A stretch of DNA of 64,000 nt, from the NCBI GenBank assembly GCA_027574665.1, contig CM050657.1, forward strand, positions 30,193,408 through 30,257,407. Direction: 5' to 3'. Both the position numbers and the translations under genes were made by a program. Under the pieces are notes generated by a model. That model was not told the DNA's origin. It did no database searches and saw nothing but the letters and a program-made list of their open reading frames with translations. The stretch comes from Rhynochetos jubatus. Taxonomy: Eukaryota > Chordata > Aves > Eurypygiformes > Rhynochetidae. Of the stretch, positions 1-13,083 are shown piece by piece (position 1 is the stretch's first letter; every line of letters begins with the position of its first letter).

Positions 1-217
1 AGTGTTAATCCTTTGAAGTTCATTTAGAAAGAATGAACAGAAGAAACACCGTACCCAAGGAAAATTAAGATGAGTATAGGCGTAAATGTACAATGGATTG
101 AGTTCATTTTTGAAGCAAGTCTACTTAGTCAAAGACTTCAAACAAGGAATTTAGTCCAGCAGGCTATTGGAGTGGTCCATCAGGCATCATTGCATGGTTA
201 TGATGCTCTCTTAATTA

Positions 218-635
218 GAATCATAGAATCATGAATAGTTTGGGTTACAGGGACCCCTGAGGAACATCACTCATCCCTGGTCTCCACTTGGACATGGAGC
301 CATTGACCGCAATTCTTTGAGTATAACCATCCAGTCAATTCCTTATTCACCAAGTGGTCCATCCGCCAAATCCATGTCTCTCCAATTTAGAGACAAGGAT
401 GTCATGCGGGACAGTGTCAAATGTTTTGCACAAGTCCAGGTAGATGACATCGGTTGCTCTTCCTTTATCCACCAAGGCTGTGACTCTATCATAGAAGGCC
501 ACTAGATTTGTCAGGCATGATCTGCTTTTGGTGAACGCATGTTGGCTGTCACCAATCATCTCCTCATTTTCCATAGCCTTAACATCATTTCCAGGAGGAT
601 CTGCTCCATGATCTTGCTTTTGAGACACACCTGAC
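218..635 (-). mobile_element. CR1 LINE fragment(s), reverse-transcriptase part plus 3' tail
   Basis: On the minus strand the part from about 284 to 520 reads as CR1 reverse transcriptase, including [12 protein letters not shown] and a [10 protein letters not shown] block (ORF 347-703, minus). CR1 is the main non-LTR retrotransposon of birds. At 218-283 the sequence switches to the typical CR1 3' end: TCATAGAATCA tail, then an AGTTTGGGTT motif. RT sequence directly abutting a 3' end means either an internally deleted copy or two fragments side by side. The reading frame is broken outside the RT block, so this is a dead copy. Confidence 0.85.
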
Positions 636-3600
636 GTTTTGATAGACATACTTGACTGCAAAACTAGATGATGTACCATTAAGACAAAGGGCAAAGCAAG
701 CAAGCTGGGAAAAACTAGAAATGGATAGAGTATGGATTAAGAGCTAAGTTTATTCTGAAGGATCACTGGGTTTCCCTTGGGCTCTGTATGCCTTCTGCAA
801 CAGGTGCTTCATACATAATATACCCATGTGGAAGACTGCACATGATAACTGAATTTTACACGTATTTCCTTAGCATGGGTATGAGAAATCAGAGCCACCT
901 CTGAAATTCATACCTCCAACAGAACCAAAGGCAGCTGAAAATTTCTTAATATAGTAATTCCCCTGCTGAACTGGAAGTTTAAAAGGAGGGGAGCTGGAGC
1001 TATTTCAGATGAGGCTGAGAGAAGATGAAAGCAACATCAAAACTGGTTAAACCAAACAGCAAAAAGTATCCACTCTATAGTGTGATGTTAGCACAGTACT
1101 AATAAAGTCAATGCATTTACAAAACACAGCTTTGAACTTCTGAAGCTACAAGAAAGGCTCTATGAGTTTTCTCTATCCTAGAAGCTTCTGACAAAAGTCT
1201 TTCACAGAAAGTAAATGACAAAAAATCAACTGATAAAAGTTTCAAGATTAAACTTTGTCTCCTCACATCAGTGTGATTAAAGAATTTCCACCTGAAACTC
1301 AGAACACACTCATTAAAAAAATGGCTAGTGACAGACCTAAAAGGGCTTAGTATGTTCTCCTTGGAATTTGTGTGTTAGCAGAGCAATTATCTTTTGTTTG
1401 CCTTTATTTATAAGAAATATCTCAATTTCTTAACAATTTTCTATTTTTTTCCTTAAACTGGAACTTTACTTTCGTTCCACTCTCTTTCTCTTTCCATGTA
1501 AAATCCTTTAGCACGGCTACTGTAAAAAAAATCTGTGTTGTTCAATAATTAAGTCTTTTATTTCATACATTTCAAATGTTTTAAAAGAGAAGAGAAATTA
1601 AATGCTCTTCAGACTGACTACTAGGAGAGACTGTGTTGTCCGTTATCATATTTCCAGTATGCAAAAAACCCCACATGCTAATTACTTTTTGTCTGGACAT
1701 GCAGCCTGCTCCTATGCCAAAGAAGAGGAAATTACCTTTGGTGCAGAACCTAAAGATTTGAGAGATGTTGGTGCTTCCCTTACAAATCCCCGTTTTGTGT
1801 ATAATGTGTAACTTATCAGTTGTACATTTGCTGAAACATAGCATCCTTGTACTCAGCCAGGAATGTATTTTAAAACAGTCTTTCTTTGGAAGTCATTAAG
1901 TGATTAACTATCATCCTTCTTTGCTTCCATTTTTATGTAGTAATTATGTCCCATTTTTAAGAGCCATTAAACATAAAACACAAAACGGACTTTTATTCCA
2001 TCTGGTATCTGATTTTCTCCATGTGTACCACCCTTTTTTTCAGTTCATGTGTCTCTCTTTTTATTAATTAGCCTGAAGATTTTGACAGTAAGCAGGATGC
2101 AAAATTCTATATTTAATAAGACAAAGATGTGAGAAGATGCACATATTAATACTCATTCTGTAATAGTTTTATTGCATGGCTAATATTAAAAAAGTATCAT
2201 GCTGGCTCCATAGAAGTTAGTAGAAATATAACTTTTGATGTCAAAAGGCTGGGACAATTTTGAAAACAAAACAGTGGGCTGCTTTAGCACTTTTTAATGC
2301 TGATTAAGCAGCCTTCTTCCCCTGACTTTCCCTGACACTAATTAGAGCACTAGATTTCAAAGGTGACAACATCAAGAACATTAAAATGATCAGGCTCTGA
2401 CAATTTTTATTCTTTCAAATCACACTATACAATAGGTTACTGTCTAGGTAAACTACATCCATTTACAATTTTTGCCTAACCTTCTGTGGACTCTTTATGT
2501 TGTAAAAAGTCCTGAGTATGTACTTGACTCTGATTGCACCATTTCTTTCCCAGCATTAGCAAAAAACCAATCAGATTACACATCTTTCTACTTATCACGG
2601 GGACATGACTACCTCCTCTTGCAAAAGTTGTTTATGGAGGCACACTGAACAAGATGAATTTTTTTTTTTTTTTAATCAAGAGGTGTCTGCAAACCACTGG
2701 CAATGCTGAGGACGTCCCTGTCCTCTGTCAGTCATTGACATATGGAAAAAAGGAGGAGGAACTAGGACATGGAGCACATGCAGGGGAGCAGAGTCTCTGA
2801 CAGTCAAATGGCACTGTGTATTTGCTTCCTCATACTTACTGTCATCTTTGGTCTTACAGCTGGGCAGAAAAAGTGAGATTAATAGTGGGGCTGATAGGGA
2901 TGGGACAATATCAGGAAGGTAGGGAAGAAAGACTGAGGGCTTTAGCCTGACTTTAATAAGTCTTTGTCTGTAAGAACTAGTCAATGTCTCTACAGATTTA
3001 TTCTTAAAGATGAAAGCATATCTAATATAGCAACTGGCTTCTAGAAACTTTATATATTATGCCATGCCTAAAATAACATGCCATTTTCCCATACTAGAGG
3101 CATATTATAAAACTGCTTTTATTCAATAAAAAGCAACACTTACCTGTAAGACAAGCAACTTCTGCTAATAAGAAGGCACTCCAGGACAGGAGGAAAACCA
3201 GAGCTGTCTCCAGCATAGGAAACTCTCACAGCTTTGTAAATTTTGTCAAGTACTAAAAGACTACTAAGGAAAAATAAAACCCCAACTTTTGTTGGGTTTG
3301 TTTTGTAAGTTAAAATTGCCCTCAACCTGATAAAGAATGAAGGAAAGAAAGCTCCCCCACCATACTCATCCATACAAGTTGAATTCAGGAAAAACTGCAC
3401 AGCTTCTAAATAATTTCCGACAAAGGAAAACTCCAGCACAGGTCTTTAAGTACTTTTGTGGTTTATGAACTAATGCCTAATTGGTTACATTTTATATTCT
3501 TTTCCCAGAAAAAGAGGAAAGAGAGTAATTTCATCCATTTTTGTAATCAAACTGGCATTGGTTTACATTTGCATCAATGCAAGAAAGATGAAAATCGCTG

Positions 3601-4033
3601 CTCTTTCTACAATAGTATTTTACGTGAAGAACTGTAAGACACAATAAAAGTGCAGGGCAAACAATATGGCTTTTATCTCTAGATTGCGTAGTCTGACTGA
3701 CAAAATTTTTAATCTGTTGTTTGCCTTGTATTTTTGTATAATTACGGCTAGCCTGTAGTTCATAAATAAGTTGCTGTAGTTTCATAAATTCATCTATTAA
3801 CCTCAATATATCTCAAAAGTTTCCTAAAAATGTAATTATTAACAAATAGCAAAATAAAGAACAGTCTTGCCTAATGTTAAAAAGATATTTACATATTAAG
3901 TTCTTTATGGATTCTGATATGTGAAATTTCTTATCAATTTATGGTTTGACTGTTTGTTTGCAAGGTCTTGAATCAAGAGTGAAAAGGTTCAGGTGCAAAC
4001 TAAAGATGGTCAGTCTCAGATACTACACATTTT
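636..4033. other. AT-rich sequence without a recognised gene
   Basis: Only short ORFs (at most about 100 codons) occur, none with a motif or splice arrangement I recognise. It includes a T14 run near 2660. I see no repeat family here. Confidence 0.6.
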
Positions 4034-4049
4034 TTCCATCATATCATAG

Positions 4050-4848
4050 TGTCATGGTATAACTCTGGCTAGCAAAATACCACAAAGCCGCTCTCACAAA
4101 TCCCCCTCCCTTCCTCCAGTGGAGTGGAAGAATCAGAGGAAAAAGAAATAAGGAAGCTCGTAAAATTGAGATAAGAACTATTTACTAATTAAATCTAAAT
4201 CAATAGATACTACTAATAATAAATAATTAAAATAGTAGAAAATGAAACATATAGTACAATATATACAATATGATACAATATGATACAATTTCCCACCATC
4301 CACTGACCAATGCACACCCAGATGTTGAGTGATGAAAATCAGACCCCGAGAGCCCGAGAACCACAGACCGAGAGCGATCACAGCCTGAGAGCCGCGTCCT
4401 GAAGGCCGGAGCCCGGGAGCTAATGCAGCAGATTCCGAGCAAACCTTATCACTGATAACATGGCCAGAAAACTCAAAACAATCCACCAGCTCCCACACAA
4501 ATGAGCCAGCACAGGAGTTGGCAAAGCAGCTAACGCAGGAGGTTTAGCAAGTGCCAGAAGAGACGAGCAAGGGAGTAAGGGAGAGAGAGAGAAGGGCAGA
4601 GTAATGGCTACCGGACCTCCTTCCACACCCCAAGAGACCGGAACATGATGTACTATGGAATGAAATACTTCCTTGGTCAGTCTGGGTCAGCTACAGTATC
4701 CGAAGCGGACAAAAGACCTTGAGTTCAGTACAAGCCATCCCCAGCACCAGCTGAGGCCTTATCAATGTTTTCACTTAGTGTCCAGCAACATAGTTCCCTG
4801 GCAATCAGAGTAAAGGGATTTAACCCTTTCCTGACTGAACCCAGCACA
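4050..4848 (-). mobile_element. Solo LTR of an avian ERV (ERV-L-like family), minus orientation
   Basis: The element begins TGTCATGG, ends CAGCACA, and is flanked on both sides by the 5-bp direct repeat CATAG (4045-4049 and 4849-4853), a clear target-site duplication. The orientation is minus because the conserved ATAGTTCTTATCTCAA block, near the 3' end of all relatives in this window, reads on that strand. The 32,248-33,025 LTR is nearly the same along its whole length. No internal retroviral sequence is present, so it arose by LTR-LTR recombination. It sits in a CR1 tail (see the next entry). Confidence 0.9.
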
Positions 4849-4975
4849 CATAGATTCAGGGAATAGTTTGGGTTGGAAGAGACCTTAAAGACCATCCAGT
4901 TCCAACCCCCCTGACATGGGCAGGTACACCCTCCACAAGACCAGGTTGCTCAAAGCCTTATCCAGCCTGGCCATA
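4849..4975 (-). mobile_element. CR1 3' end, split by the LTR
   Basis: The sequence after the LTR (GGGAATAGTTTGGGTTGG, then AGACCTTAAAGACCATCC) is the antisense CR1 3' end. The ATCATATCATAG bases left of the LTR (about 4038-4049) are the matching microsatellite-like tail. The LTR therefore inserted into an existing CR1 copy of which only about 120 bp of body remains. Confidence 0.85.
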
Positions 4976-7051
4976 TATAGATTTTCTCTCTGAAAGCAAA
5001 CCATACAGGATATTAAAGCTATGACAATAGCATAAGATGATCCCATGGCAAACATTGCAGCAAACATCCTCAGGAAATGTCCCACTGACTGGAAGAAAAG
5101 CAGCAGCATCAAAAGCATTAGGATACTCCATAGGACTGTAAATGGACACAGAGCTGAAAAGTAAACAGCTGAGGGGAAGAGAAAAAAGAATAATGAATAC
5201 AGTCACATTGTTATGATATTGGAACCAGTAATTGAAAATGGACGTTTTTAGGGACTCAAAATGCAAAAGAAGGCTTCTCTGGGCTGGTAGCAGATGGAGA
5301 CTTGAGGGGAGAGATTTATTTTCAAGGTATCGTACTGGAAATGAATAGTCTGCTGCCAATCAGTAAACATTTTTATACTTGAAGTGCCATAAAGAATATT
5401 GTTTCCAAGCCAACTAAACATTAAAAGGTGGTAAGTGTATAAGAAAACTGCAGGGAAGACAGATAACTTTGAATTATTTATTGGCCTAATGTCTTCAGAG
5501 CAGTTATATATTCACAAATACATTTGATAAAAAGTGCATCTTTATGGCTGAGGCTGAAATGGGTGACACAAATCATAGTAGTTACCATATCTGCAGCAGC
5601 AATCTTGTCGTAAACCACCTGGTAGTTTCCTTCTTGGTGTAACCATTCATAAATAGAGCTGAAAGCATATCAGGAGCTGAGCAATAGGAAACCTTGTGGA
5701 CAGAATCAATGTTGTCTCACAGAAAGAAACCACTGCAGTTGTCCAAGGTCATGTCCTGCATCTCACCCCTGAGTACATCCATTAAGAGTGTTCTTGAATG
5801 GGAAATGATGCCACCAAAGCAAAGGTCCTGCGCTAAAGCATTCTTGGGAGTTTCAAGGTTGTCAGTTGCCACTAAAAGTTACTGCCCAGAACACTAATAA
5901 CATCAAGCATGTAGGCCTTTTTTCTTGTTGAAACATTAAATTTAACAGATAAAAAATAGCCCTAAGCATCCCAAGCACTACTAAGCAGCATTTTAGGTCT
6001 TTGTAGTTCTGTTGCTTTCAGTACTGTAGATCTTTTATGTTCATTGTCAGAGAAACTGTACTGAACTTGGCATTGAATTCTAGGAAGCAGCTTGGATGGC
6101 TGGAAAATGATTGGTATTTTAAGCATTAAAAATTTAGAATTTTTAAAATGTTTTTAATATTTTAAGCTCTTGCACATAAAGAATGTGATCCCTGCAGTCT
6201 GATGTCTTCCATCTGGAGATGAGGCTCAGAGATGAAGCTCTGTATGGAGGATTTTCTAAACAGTTGCATTCTTTCAGGAATCTCCAAATAACATGAAGAC
6301 ATGTGAAAATGGATCTCATGCTTTCAGTCTGTTGAAGAGGCACAAGGATTCTAAAGGCATATGGTGGAGCACCACTAAATACGAGTGGTAAATACTTATC
6401 CACTACAACAGAAATTACTAAGCACCAAAATCTGGTATCTCCAGTTATGCAGATAAGCACCACAACAAAACTAGTGAGATGATTTACAGCAGAAAGTGAT
6501 ATCAATATAAGGACACAAAACATTGTTCCTGGAGGAAATGCTAATTAGGAACATGTTGCTATGCAAATTTTCAGTCTTCTTTCAACTGTGACTCTTTTAG
6601 ACTAGGGGTCAGTTATAATTCTTTGCTTCAGATGATTCTTGAAATGTTTGTCATCCGTGGCCTACTCAAAATGTATTGTTTTAGACCTCATATGAAACAA
6701 AGAACGATATTAAGCTAAGCCATAAACAAATGGAATAGTTCTATCAAAGGAAATCCTATCAGCTGTTATACTGTATGTTTATAGTCTAATTTACTAAGTG
6801 TATTTTGAATACTTAGGAAGGGCTTTGGTTTAGTTAGTCATTTTAAGTTGAAACTATTTGTTAGTGTAACCAGAACTGTACGGTATAAACTTCTAGGCTT
6901 GTCCTGAGAGCAAAGTAGCCACCCGGTTTTCTGATATTTGCCTCAGATAAGTACACAGAGACTGCAGCTGTTGTTCTGTGTTGCTTAGTGAATCATAAAT
7001 CAGGAAATTCTCTTTTGTGTTGTTGGTGCTGCTGCAATCATTGAGTGGTGA
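4976..7051. other. Gene-free stretch apart from one pseudogene-like segment
   Basis: Apart from the minus-strand pseudogene candidate at 5535-5880 I see only short uninterpretable ORFs. The 126-codon minus ORF at 6143-6523 has no recognisable motif. Confidence 0.5.
5535..5880 (-). pseudogene. Probable processed pseudogene fragment, parent gene not recognised
   Basis: The minus strand reads about 95 codons from 5878 to about 5590 with a single in-frame TGA (near 5716). After a one-base frame change near 5640 it carries on as a second protein-like frame (NYQVVYDKIAAADMVTTM) to about 5535. The residue mix is that of a soluble globular protein (for example GEMQDMTLDNCSGFF), unlike the poly-AT ORFs around it. 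A stop plus a frame change, no introns, and AT-rich DNA on both sides fit a retrocopy. I could not place the family. A chance reading remains possible. Confidence 0.35.
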
Positions 7052-7790
7052 TGTGCTGGTTTTAGTTAGGACAGAGTTAATTTTCTTCACAGTGGCTGAT
7101 AGGAGGCTGTTTTTGGATTTTCCTGAAGAATAGTACTGATAAGGTGTCTTTTTAGCTGGTACTGGGGAGTGCTTGCACCAAATTCAAGGTCTTTCTCTGC
7201 TTCTGATACTGTGGCTGCATTCCCAGCTTTCTCACTGCGGGGGACACACAGTTCAGACAACTAAACCAAACTGACCAAAGGAGTATTTCATTCCATAGAA
7301 TTTCATGCTAAATACATAAGTGGGGAGTGGGCTGGGGTGGCCATAACTCCCTTACTTGCTTGCTTGTTAACTCACTTGTTTGTTGCTAGCTTGCTCACTC
7401 GTTAATGAGTTGGTGGGTTAGTTGGCTTTCCTGGTCATGCTGTTGCTTCTGGGGCTTGCTGGGACTTTGCTGCAATCGCTCTCAGGCTCTAACCCTGGGA
7501 CTCTCTGGTTCTGACTCTGCTCGGGATCTGGCTGTATATCAGTCAGCAAGTGGTGAGCAATTGTATCATATGTTCTATTTTCTATTCCTTTAATTACTTA
7601 TTATAAATAGTATTTTTAATATTATTGGTATCACTATAATATTAATTTATATTCAATTATTAAATAGTTCTTATCTCAATCCATGAGCTTCCTTGTCTTT
7701 TCCCCCAACTGTGCCCCTCCACTGGAGAGTGAGGGGAGAGGTGAGTGAGCGGCTGCGTGGTACTTTATTGCTAGCTGAGTTTCAACCACA
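7052..7790 (+). mobile_element. Solo LTR of an avian ERV, plus orientation
   Basis: It begins TGTGCTGG and ends AACCACA. The U3-like left half holds the GACCAAAGGAGTATTTCATT block. The right half holds ATTAAATAGTTCTTATCTCAA, then a pyrimidine-rich segment and the GTGGTACTTTATTGC block shared with the other LTRs of this group. A TATA box is not convincing (AATACATAAG near 7310). The target-site duplication is not clean: TGGTGA is found at the left and TGGTGG just inside the right flank. No internal region is attached. Confidence 0.85.
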
Positions 7791-10700
7791 ACTGGTGGAT
7801 TCAGAGGTGTCAACCTGACTACATTCTAAAACCATGGAAAATTCTTCTATTATATTGATGAGCTCTGCCCATGGCAGGGATGCTTAGTAATAAGAAGTGA
7901 AACAAAAAACTCTTGACATGGAGTGAAACATTAGTAGTCAAATGTAAGCTATAGCCATCAGCTGAATTTTATTGGGGATGTTAAAATTAAGGGAAGAGAA
8001 AATGACTGTGTTAAGACTAGTTAGGATTTCAGTTTACCCTCCAACTTACCAACAGCTTTCAGGTATGTAGAGAACTAGAAGAAAACATCCTATTCTTAAT
8101 GTAGTTATTTCAGGAACAAATATGGAAGGATTAATTCTCACTGGGAATTTTTTCTACTCAATATGCCCCCCCAAACCCATGATTTTTTAAAAGCACCATA
8201 ACACAACATATGCTTATTATGCTGAATGTGGTTTCTGGTCTAAACCCTTCCAGAACTCTGTTTTCCCTGCAGCTCAAAGAGTATTTGGTTCTATTTTTCA
8301 TTTTGCATTATTCTGTACGAACGTTATTATTTATTTTTCTGAAATATGTTTCTTATTAACACTAACTTTTAACTCTTCCAAGCATCTAAAATACATACTA
8401 ATTTATCTGATAATTTTTTATATGAACTGTATTTCAACAGAACAGGATTTTTTCCTGTTTATTCCAGTACTTCGTGCCAAGCCAATTATTTGACATTAAA
8501 AACAAAATTGCAAATTTTAACACTGGAGAGAACCATAATTAAACTGACAGCACCTCTGCTCTTCTTTCTTTTCCTCTGAGAGAAATTCAAGAAACATGCT
8601 GGCATGACTTGCCATTTCTGCTATCTTCTTTCTGGGCCTGATACAAAAGGGATTGATAGCAGTTCATTAACCAGCAGTGTGTGAGAGTTAGATACTAAAT
8701 TTGAAACTGTGTTGAGTTTTTAAACATTAGAGGCTTTCAGTTGTTGAACTAGTATAAGAAAACAATGGGATTATCTTTGTAAATTTGTATCAGACATGGA
8801 TTAAGCAAATTCTGAAAACAAATGCAGTAGAAAACTGTTTTCAGAGATGATTGTTAAATGAACAGAACTAATGGCAAAGATGCTTTATCAACCACCCATA
8901 ATAAGATAGAGTGGGGGGATAGGAATAAAAAAATGTTTGTTAGGTCCTCACTGACTGCTTGATAGACATTTGTCCCAATCATCTGCTCCAGTCCCTATGA
9001 CCTATCTATATGTAAGTTTGGTAACCTCTGCATCTCCTTCATGTTGTTGTTGGCTTCCTTGCTGGTTCTTAGGATTAGCCAGCACTTTCTATATTAGAAA
9101 ACTATTTACCAGATCCCTTTTTCTTTCCAGCTCTGTGTTTCCTTGACCAAATAACAATGGACAGGGTCAACTGCTTTCACAGCTTTCAGAAAGGAAACAC
9201 AGGCAATATTTATTTATACAATAAATTGTAAGTTGGGATGGTACCTTTTTCTTGAAACAGAAAGAATTAATAGTTTGTGGCAGTTGTACCACACTGATCA
9301 TTCCACTTCTTCTCTCCCTTATCTGTTAAGATCATTTTCAGATGAGAGCTCAGCATGATGAAGAATGTTTCTTTCTATGGACTTGTATGAGGATAAAATA
9401 CTAAAGGTCTCCATGACAAGCAGAAGTGTTATTCCAACTGAAACAGCACAGTCAGGTTTCCAGTTACACCTTAATTGATTACTTTTTAAATCTTCAGTTG
9501 TTATCAGGGAAAATCTCATTTATTCATATGATCCTTTTACTTCCTGTAAGTTTTCCCAGTCTGTGAATGTAGCACAATATAATTTTTGTTAAATGAAAAT
9601 TGAACACATTTAGGATTAGAGCAAAGATTTTTGAGTAAAAGTCATGGAAAATTTTGAGGAAAATTCTGTAGGTGAGGTTAAATCTTGTATCCTACCTTTT
9701 GTTCCTCTCAAGACCTGATGTGCCTAGGGCTGGTGTGTCAGCATCAAACAAAGAGATGTTAATCAGTAGTAGCTACAGAACAGCACAAAGGTCCTTGGTT
9801 TTGATATAAGCCAAAGTAAGGCAACACATGTATCAGATGAATTTTAGGTAAAGGTAATATGCTGAAGATAATACACTCAAACATTAGAATAAAAATGTAT
9901 GCAAACAGCAGAAAATGTCTAATAGAATGCCATGGAATAAGTGATTAGAAGTAACAAGTAAATAAACTGTTTTATTCCTTTCTTCCTCCTTCTGTCTATT
10001 TGACCAACATGAAAGCAGCTAATTATCTCTGAAGGGCTTCCTCTTGCCCACTGGCCTCCTTCCCATTTGCTGCAGCATCATGTGCCAACTAATACTGCAC
10101 AGAAGAGAATCAGGAACAAACTTTAAAAAAAAAAAAAAATCATACCTGAAAATACAGGGTCAGATATTCCTTAAAATACCTTCATTGATTGAAGTGGGAT
10201 CCCCCTTAGGTGATAAGTAATTATAAAACTACATGGTGATTTCATCAGCTGCTAATTAAGAAAAATAAAACAGGAAAAAAAGTTATTCTAAAGTTCAAGG
10301 TTGGTTTTAATAGGGAAAGAACGTTATTTTTTCCTGATATTATACAGAAGAAGGTAGGTCATTATACTGTTTTAGAAAACTTGGAGCTTTCAGAGAAGTG
10401 GATCGAACCAAACAATTTCTGTTCCCACACAATTTTTTTAACTATATAATTTTTCTAAAAGTGTTGTAAGAAAGCTGAAAAGGCAGAACTGTAATTTACC
10501 CACAATGTAAGTGTTTGAACAAGGAGCTAGATGTGAAAGAGCATGCATACCATCAGACACCTACACCTTATCTTGGCAAGTTTTAGGCTGGTAAAGCCTT
10601 CCAGGCTTCCTCATAAAATAGCTCCTCACACAGTAACAGTAAATAGATGAAATATAAAAATAAATACAAATAAGATAAGACTGGGATGTGGGTATACTAA

Positions 10701-11111
10701 GCTGAAAAAAGCATATATATGAAGTAGAGAAGGTTTGCAAACAATTATGGGAGAGCACAGAAGAGACACACCAGTGCAGGAAGGCTTTAGGACTAACAAA
10801 AGCAGCCAATTGTAACAGTAGTTTGGGGCAAATATACAGAGATCCTCTAGATGAAAATTTCCTACAACAAACAAACTTACTGTATTTTTCAGAGGTGTTT
10901 AAAACAACGATCAATAAATAACATGAATGCACAGACGGTGCATTAAAAGAACATAGATGAGTCTTCTGTACATCATTCTGTATAAAGAAATCTGTCTCCC
11001 TGGAATTTATTGCTGACAATATTTGCAAATGTTTAGAGAACAAAGGCTCCAGAAATGTGAATTTTACAGAAATACATGCATTATGCTTTCTATTTGTATG
11101 TCTATAAGGAC

Positions 11112-11138
11112 TGGGGCGGGGGGTGGGGGGGTGGGGAA
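11112..11138 (+). repeat. G-rich tract with quadruplex potential
   Basis: Four runs of four or more G are separated by single bases (GGGGCGGGGGGTGGGG and onward). This meets the usual G-quadruplex pattern on the plus strand. It stands out in a strongly AT-rich neighbourhood. Confidence 0.6.
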
Positions 11139-11958
11139 GTTACTGGTGGCTGAGCTACAGCTACATTTGAACCTACATTTTTCTGGATATCCAGAACTTG
11201 GCAATACATCACATAGTGGTTATTATTCCACTCACAACCTGGTTTCAGCACACTGCTAATAGTGCTATTATTAGTTTTAATTCTAGACAAGAGGTCTAGC
11301 AGTTATTTTAGAAACTATCTTCTAGCTGGGATTACACTCTCTTCCTTTTGCTCTGTGCCATGGCATATTTGCTTCCTCTCTTTTCTGTCTTTACCTTTGT
11401 TCCTTTCTAGGACTTTCCAGACTTTTTGAACTATTATAGAATATTTTGGTTTGATTACTTTAAACCAAACTAACATTCACTGTTGTTGTATATAAGGCTT
11501 TAACTGTTTAGGGAAACCTTTCTCAAAAGGGATTTGTTAGGAGTTTCAAAGTGGCTAGCTGATGGCAGATGTCAAAGCACCAGTCATGCTGGAAAAGTAA
11601 AGCTGTCACAGAATTTTTCTTAAATTTCCCATTTATGAGGAAAAGCGACATCTGCGTGAAAATCAAAAAAGAATTCAGGCACTCTGCTACATTTTCACTT
11701 AATATGAAATATCATAACCTAGTTTTATAGGCAGACTTAGGCTCCTTTTTAGGTGACAGAAAGCATCCTCAGACTTGATGCAACTGGAGAGCTTACTAAA
11801 TTTGTTGGTGGCATTACAAAGCTGTTGCAGAATTTGAGTAACTCTGTCCTTTCACTTGAGCAGTCAAAAATCAGCTTAGAACATCAGGAGTAATTTTTGG
11901 CAGCTAATGATAAATATTTTCCACAGTGGTAACTATTTCAGTTTTCTTCTGTGTTCAG

Positions 11959-12029
11959 GACTGAGATGACAAGCAGCAGCAGCTTGCAGTACAGCCAGAG
12001 AAAATATCGAGTAGCTTGTGTTGTTCCAG
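11959..12029 (+). CDS. Candidate internal exon, gene unknown
   Basis: A pyrimidine-rich tract ending in CAG (11,956-11,958) is followed by 71 bases open in one frame and then a CCAG/GTAGGC donor at 12,030. The readable frame gives MTSSSSLQYSQRKYRV and more. Acceptor, donor and open frame fit an exon, but I do not recognise the protein and no partner exon was found nearby. It could equally be a chance combination. Confidence 0.2.
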
Positions 12030-13083
12030 GTAGGCTTTACCTAATGAAGATCTTAGTTCTCATCTACACTCAAACACCAGGGACTGCAGAAAATCTGTCA
12101 TTGTCCCTCCTTCTCCTCTGCCTCCCTAGCCATTACCCTTGGGAAGCTTGTTCTACCCCCTTAGGGAGCCTTGGAAATGATTGCTTTATCAAGGTGATCC
12201 CATACTTGCCCTGAAAATTCCACCACCTTCACCCTAAAAGGACATGGTAGTTCACCCACCTTGATGGAGTTGAACCCAATATCCTGGTGCCAGGGAAAAA
12301 CCTCCTGGCAGAGGTGCTGGGAACACCCTTTCCCTCTGATCCTGGCCAGAACTTGGTCACTACATACCTGTAGTGAATACAAACATGTAGAATGGGTATG
12401 CAAGATGACAGTTTTGACAATGAGGAATGACATAATGGGCCTCCAGGCTGAACATTTTCAAGTCTAAAGTCATATGTGACCAGTGTGAAGCTCTTCTATC
12501 CCTGCACATCTGAGAGATGGTATGTGCTGTTCTAGCGTATCTGTACAAGTATCTTAACTTTTCATTATTTTATTCTAGGCAAATATCATGCTATTTTTAT
12601 CTTTGACAGATGAATCCTGATGAACAGCAAACTGAACTTAAAATTCTCTGTCAAAGTAAACCAAGGTTTTAATAGTAAAATATGTTAGCATTTATCTGAG
12701 GCTTGGTATATGAATGTTTCATTCCTTAAATGACTGCTATTGCTTCTAAATATCTAATTTTCATAAATCTATTGGAAAATATGACAGTCATTTTCCAGGG
12801 ACAACTTTTTTCCAAAAGGTCTGTCCTGTATCTTCATGAGGAATGAAGCACATCAGCAGAAAACAGATGGCCAACTGTGGGTTGTCTTGACAGCATGTGC
12901 TGTGTTCTGAGTTATGCTATTACCAGTGTCTGACTGTCCTTACTTATGGGCTGGTCATATCAAAGGGCACGTAATTCACAGATTTCTGTGCCTGCAACTA
13001 TGATCCTTACACATTTGGATATCAGAACTGTAATTCAACTCAGTGTTTAATTTACATTCTTTTCAAACACCGTACAAAGAGAA

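Noticed and set aside
10561-11043. 160-codon minus ORF
   Set aside because: Cys/Tyr/Ser-rich reading of AT-rich DNA without motif, splice site or homology that I can see. Overlapping frames look equally plausible.
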